A stretch of 26,663 bases of DNA from JBGTBD01 sp041749475 (GTDB lineage Bacteria > Pseudomonadota > Alphaproteobacteria > Rickettsiales > UBA998). The notes under the pieces were generated by a model. That model saw only the letters and a program-made list of their open reading frames with translations, was not told the DNA's origin and did not search any database. The first letter of the stretch is position 1. Each line of letters starts with the position of its first letter. The DNA lies in contig JBGTBD010000023.1 of NCBI GenBank assembly GCA_041749475.1, forward strand, positions 1 to 26,663. Reading direction: 5' to 3'. This document shows positions 23,643 to 26,663 of the stretch, one piece after another. The position numbers were made by a program, and so were the translations under genes.

Positions 23643-24908
23643 TCAGAAATTATCCTTGAACCAGTTGATGATCTTCTCCGACCGCGTCGCCAGCCCGGAA
23701 GTGCGGGAGCGTTTATCGAACAGCATGTCCTCCATCGGGCGGTTCGCGGCATAATGCAGCATCCCAACCAATGCGGAGAATGCCGGTCCGCTGACGGAAT
23801 CCGCCAAACCGGGAATCAACTTCGGCTTCCCGATACGTACCTGTTTCCCCAAAATCCGTGACGCCAGTTCACGCACGCCCATCAGCTGGCTGCCGCCGCC
23901 AGTCAGCACGGCATTGCGGCTGATCTGCCCGTTCATGTCGGCAGAATCCAGCCGTTCGCGGATCATCTCGAAAATCTCCTCGACGCGCGGGCGAATAATA
24001 CCGATCAGCATGGCACGCGGGATCGTATTCCCCTCGCCGCTCTCCTCATCCTCACCCAGCAGATGTAAATCGAGCATGGAAAGATTATCCTGCGGCGCGG
24101 CGATGGCGCTACCGTGCAGGTTCTTTAACCGCTCCGCATCAGCAAGACTGGTCGAAAGCCCTTTAGCGATGTCGCTCGTTACATGATTCCCGCCGATGGG
24201 CACGGCATCGGAAAAGATATTCGCCCCACCCCGGAACACGGAAAAACTCGTCTCCCCACCACCGATATCAATCAGCAGTACACCCAAATCCATCTCATCC
24301 GGCTCAAGGCAGCCAAGCCCCGCCACATGTGGCGACGCGATGAATTCAGAGACGTTGAGGTGACAGCGCCCTACACAGTTGGAAAGATTCTTCAGCGCCG
24401 TATTATCCGCCGTGATGATATGCAGCTCCGCCCCCAATTTGCTACCAAACATATTACGGGGGTCGCGAATCCCGCGCGCGCCGTCCAGCTGGTAATGCGT
24501 TGCGAAACAATGGATGACGCTGGAGAGGCGGTCTTTCACCGAGTTACACCCTTCGCGGATCACATCGGCGATATCGCGCTCCGTCACCGAATCGCCCGGC
24601 AATTTCAATTCCACGCCGACAAGGCGTGAACTGATCTGCGTCCCCGAAAAGCTCACCATGACCGACTCTACCGTCTGGCCGGACATCTGCTCCGCTGCGT
24701 GCACCGCGGAAAGGATGGACGTCTCCAACTCGCTCACATCCGTAATCACCCCGGAGCGTTTCCCACGCGCCAGCTGATGGCCGATGCCAGTGATATGCAA
24801 CCGCCCGTCCGTCCCCGGCTCGGCGATGAAGCACGCGACCTTGCTGTTACCGATGTCGAGTACCGCGACGCTGCCTTTTTTACCCTTGATAGCCGATTGT
24901 CGTTGCAT
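23643..24908 (-). CDS. ftsA: Cell division protein FtsA
   Basis: FtsA is the actin-like protein that anchors FtsZ to the inner membrane and recruits late division proteins. The N-terminal phosphate-1 motif VAVLDIGNSKVACFIAE, the phosphate-2 region LGVLLIDIGGGETSFSVFRG and the adenosine motif NAVLTGGGSQLMGVRELASR are all seen. The C-terminal amphipathic helix SEKIINWFKDNF is the membrane-targeting sequence. Length is 421 residues, as expected. The ATG lies 5 bases after the ftsQ stop without an obvious ribosome site, so translation is probably coupled to ftsQ. Confidence 0.97.
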   Translation of the reverse strand: MQRQSAIKGKKGSVAVLDIGNSKVACFIAEPGTDGRLHITGIGHQLARGKRSGVITDVSELETSILSAVHAAEQMSGQTVESVMVSFSGTQISSRLVGVELKLPGDSVTERDIADVIREGCNSVKDRLSSVIHCFATHYQLDGARGIRDPRNMFGSKLGAELHIITADNTALKNLSNCVGRCHLNVSEFIASPHVAGLGCLEPDEMDLGVLLIDIGGGETSFSVFRGGANIFSDAVPIGGNHVTSDIAKGLSTSLADAERLKNLHGSAIAAPQDNLSMLDLHLLGEDEESGEGNTIPRAMLIGIIRPRVEEIFEMIRERLDSADMNGQISRNAVLTGGGSQLMGVRELASRILGKQVRIGKPKLIPGLADSVSGPAFSALVGMLHYAANRPMEDMLFDKRSRTSGLATRSEKIINWFKDNF

Positions 24909-24913
24909 GTGCG

Positions 24914-25768
24914 TCAGGTTTCCTGTGATGGGTCTGTATCACCCGTGCGGTCGGGTGCGATTTTGATGAATACTTTTTCTTCTATCCTCAGGTCAATCGA
25001 AGTGATGTTTTTCTCGAGGATTTTATCATTCTGATGCATGGATGCCAGCCGTTGCCACGCCCCTTCCGGGTTCTCCTCCGGCAGCAGCACGCTGACGCCG
25101 TTATCGAGCTTCACGTTCCAGCGGCGCTCCCCCACCCATACGGCGGCGGTGACGCGCTTGGCAAGCGACGGCTCCTTGGAAATCAGCGTGAACAGGTCAT
25201 GGATATGCTCCGGCGCGCCCTTACCCACCACGACCATCAGCGGTGAATCCGTCGCCACGATATCGCGCTTCAATATCTTTCCCTCTTCGTCGATGAGGTT
25301 CAGTATGCCGCCCATCTGCCATAGTGCCACCGGCTCCCGCTCATGCAGATGGATACGCAAAATGTCAGGAAGTTCCCGCTCGACGGATGCCGTCTTCACG
25401 GTGTGCAAACGTTCTAATTTCTCCTGCATTTCCTTCACCGGAACGGCCAGCAACGGATCACCCATTTCCACGGTCACGATATCTTTGACCTTATCCGAAG
25501 GCGTTTTATCCCGCCCTTCGATATAGACCTGCCGCACCGCGAACCCAGCGTCCGCCGTCAATCCGTAAATGCCGTCGGAGATACTATCTCCCCAGCGATC
25601 CACGCGTCCTGAACCGACTAGCCACCAACCTCCGCCCGTGACGAATCCCAACAGCACGAACGCCACCACACCCATCCCTACCATGCGGAAGGTGCGGATC
25701 TTCTTCTTCGCCGCCTTGCTGCGCGAGATTTTCTTGGACTGGCGTTGGCGTACGGTCTGGCGTGCCAT
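24914..25768 (-). CDS. ftsQ: Cell division protein FtsQ
   Basis: FtsQ is a bitopic inner-membrane protein linking early and late divisome components. A very basic cytoplasmic N-terminus (about residues 1-28, rich in Arg and Lys) is followed by one membrane segment (about 29-51, MVGMGVVAFVLLGFVTGGGW). A POTRA domain (about 76-143, FAVRQVYIEGRDKTPSDKVK, then LRIHLHEREPVALW) and the FtsQ beta domain lie in the periplasm. Length is 284 residues. The ATG abuts the ddl stop directly (TAAATG), with a G-run followed by AAAAT upstream. Sequence conservation of FtsQ is modest; domain order and position between ddl and ftsA make the call firm. Confidence 0.94.
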   Translation of the reverse strand: MARQTVRQRQSKKISRSKAAKKKIRTFRMVGMGVVAFVLLGFVTGGGWWLVGSGRVDRWGDSISDGIYGLTADAGFAVRQVYIEGRDKTPSDKVKDIVTVEMGDPLLAVPVKEMQEKLERLHTVKTASVERELPDILRIHLHEREPVALWQMGGILNLIDEEGKILKRDIVATDSPLMVVVGKGAPEHIHDLFTLISKEPSLAKRVTAAVWVGERRWNVKLDNGVSVLLPEENPEGAWQRLASMHQNDKILEKNITSIDLRIEEKVFIKIAPDRTGDTDPSQET

Positions 25769-26663
25769 TTATTTTCCCCCCGCGTCACGCAGCGCAATGG
25801 CAATCAATCGTTCCACCAGCCCCGAAAAACTGATACCGCGATAGGCCGCGATTTCCGGCGTCAGTGACAGCGGCGTCATCCCCGGCTGCGTATTGGTCTC
25901 CAGTATATAGAACAGGCTTTCGCCCAGCTTCGTATCGTCATACCGGAAGTCCGAGCGCGTTACTCCTTGGCAGCCGAGCGCACGATGTGCGCGCGCCGCT
26001 AATTGCATCACCTCATCATACTCTTTCGCGGGCAACGGCGCGGGCATGATATGCTCTGCTTTCCCGACCGTATATTTCGCCTCGTAATCATAGAATTCAT
26101 TCACCGGTTTGATTTCAATCGCACCCAGCGCTTCCCCGTCCAGCACTGCCACCTGAATCTCACGGCCCGGAATATACTTCTCGACCAGCACCACATCGTC
26201 ATCCATTTCACCATCCCGCAGTAGTGACAAATCCTCTTCCTGGGTGATGATATGGACACCGACGCTGGAGCCTTCATTCACCGGCTTGATGACCACCGGA
26301 AGTGGGAACTGCAAATCCTCTTTTACCTTACCGCGTGTAGTAACGAATCCATCGACGATACGGAGTCCACTCGCCGCGAAGACATTCTTCGCCATCGGCT
26401 TATTCATCGCCAGCGCCGATGCCAGCAATCCCGAATGCGTGTAGGGGATCTTTAAAATATCCAGCACCCCTTGGATGCATCCATCCTCCCCAAAGCGACC
26501 ATGCAACGCATTGAACACCACATCCGGCTGCAACTCGGTGAGCACCTGTGCGATATCCGGCTTTACGTCAATCGCGGTGACGTGATAGCCCAACTCGCTC
26601 AACGCCTGTTCCACAGCGCGGCCCGATGTAAGCGATACTTCGCGCTCACTCGACCATCCACCC
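25769..26663 (-). CDS. ddl: D-alanine--D-alanine ligase Ddl (5' end outside the window)
   Basis: Ddl joins two D-alanines in the cytoplasm, using ATP, for the peptidoglycan stem peptide. The reading frame runs off the right edge: 297 codons are visible, beginning GWSSEREVSLTSGRAVEQAL, which is the conserved Ddl N-terminal loop, so only about 10-15 residues are missing. The GTG at 26614 is therefore an internal codon. The ATP-grasp motifs are present: LPVVIKPVNEGSSVGVHII, GREIQVAVLDGEALGAIEIK, TRSDFRYD and YILETNTQPGMTPLSLTPE, the last holding the metal and substrate ligands. Its stop touches the ftsQ start, the usual ddl-ftsQ-ftsA order. Confidence 0.96.
   Translation of the reverse strand, partial: GGWSSEREVSLTSGRAVEQALSELGYHVTAIDVKPDIAQVLTELQPDVVFNALHGRFGEDGCIQGVLDILKIPYTHSGLLASALAMNKPMAKNVFAASGLRIVDGFVTTRGKVKEDLQFPLPVVIKPVNEGSSVGVHIITQEEDLSLLRDGEMDDDVVLVEKYIPGREIQVAVLDGEALGAIEIKPVNEFYDYEAKYTVGKAEHIMPAPLPAKEYDEVMQLAARAHRALGCQGVTRSDFRYDDTKLGESLFYILETNTQPGMTPLSLTPEIAAYRGISFSGLVERLIAIALRDAGGK

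Noticed and set aside
26612..26614. GTG at 26614 as the ddl start
   Set aside because: The frame stays open to the window edge and encodes the conserved Ddl GWSSEREVSLTSGRA loop upstream, so the gene is simply cut by the edge.

Overview
The window comes from an alphaproteobacterium, I infer. The evidence is the gene order ddl-ftsQ-ftsA-(unknown)-ftsZ-lpxC-bamD-recN-ligA, a FtsZ with a long linker, a DksA lacking three of the four zinc cysteines, and CtrA-like (TTAA-N7-TTAA) and GANTC motifs upstream of the flagellin gene and ftsZ. Base composition is moderately GC-rich. I cannot name the genus; a free-living, motile lineage (Rhodospirillales- or Micavibrio-like) is a guess.

Left half (1-14392, all + strand): late flagellar genes. 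An inverted repeat touches the left edge (1-101), followed by a sigma54-type -24/-12 promoter (176-191). Then come flgI (P-ring), a FlgJ-like rod-binding protein, a FlgN-like chaperone, flgK and flgL (hook-filament junction), fliW, fliB (flagellin lysine N-methylase), a very large flagellin gene with its own regulatory region, a FlaG-like gene, fliD (cap), fliS (flagellin chaperone) and a dksA-type regulator. Together they cover export chaperoning, junction, cap and filament, plus regulation and modification of flagellin.

Right half (14412-26663, all - strand, convergent with the flagellar block; only 19 bases separate dksA and prmA): a cell-division and envelope cluster. In transcription order it is ddl (5' end cut by the window edge), ftsQ, ftsA, an unrecognised 181-residue gene, ftsZ, lpxC, bamD, recN, ligA and prmA. 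Several junctions abut or overlap (ddl/ftsQ, recN/ligA, ligA/prmA). This cluster joins peptidoglycan precursor synthesis, the divisome, lipid A synthesis, outer-membrane assembly and DNA repair.

No tRNA, rRNA, CRISPR array, insertion sequence or prophage was seen. No gene-free stretch exceeds 300 bases; the longest is the flagellin leader (7934-8194). The most unusual items are: the 974-residue, lysine-poor flagellin next to a lysine methylase; the enlarged FlgK with a phage-tail-like module; overlapping CtrA-like sites before the flagellin gene; and the unknown gene between ftsA and ftsZ, which has a degenerate EF-hand-like loop.
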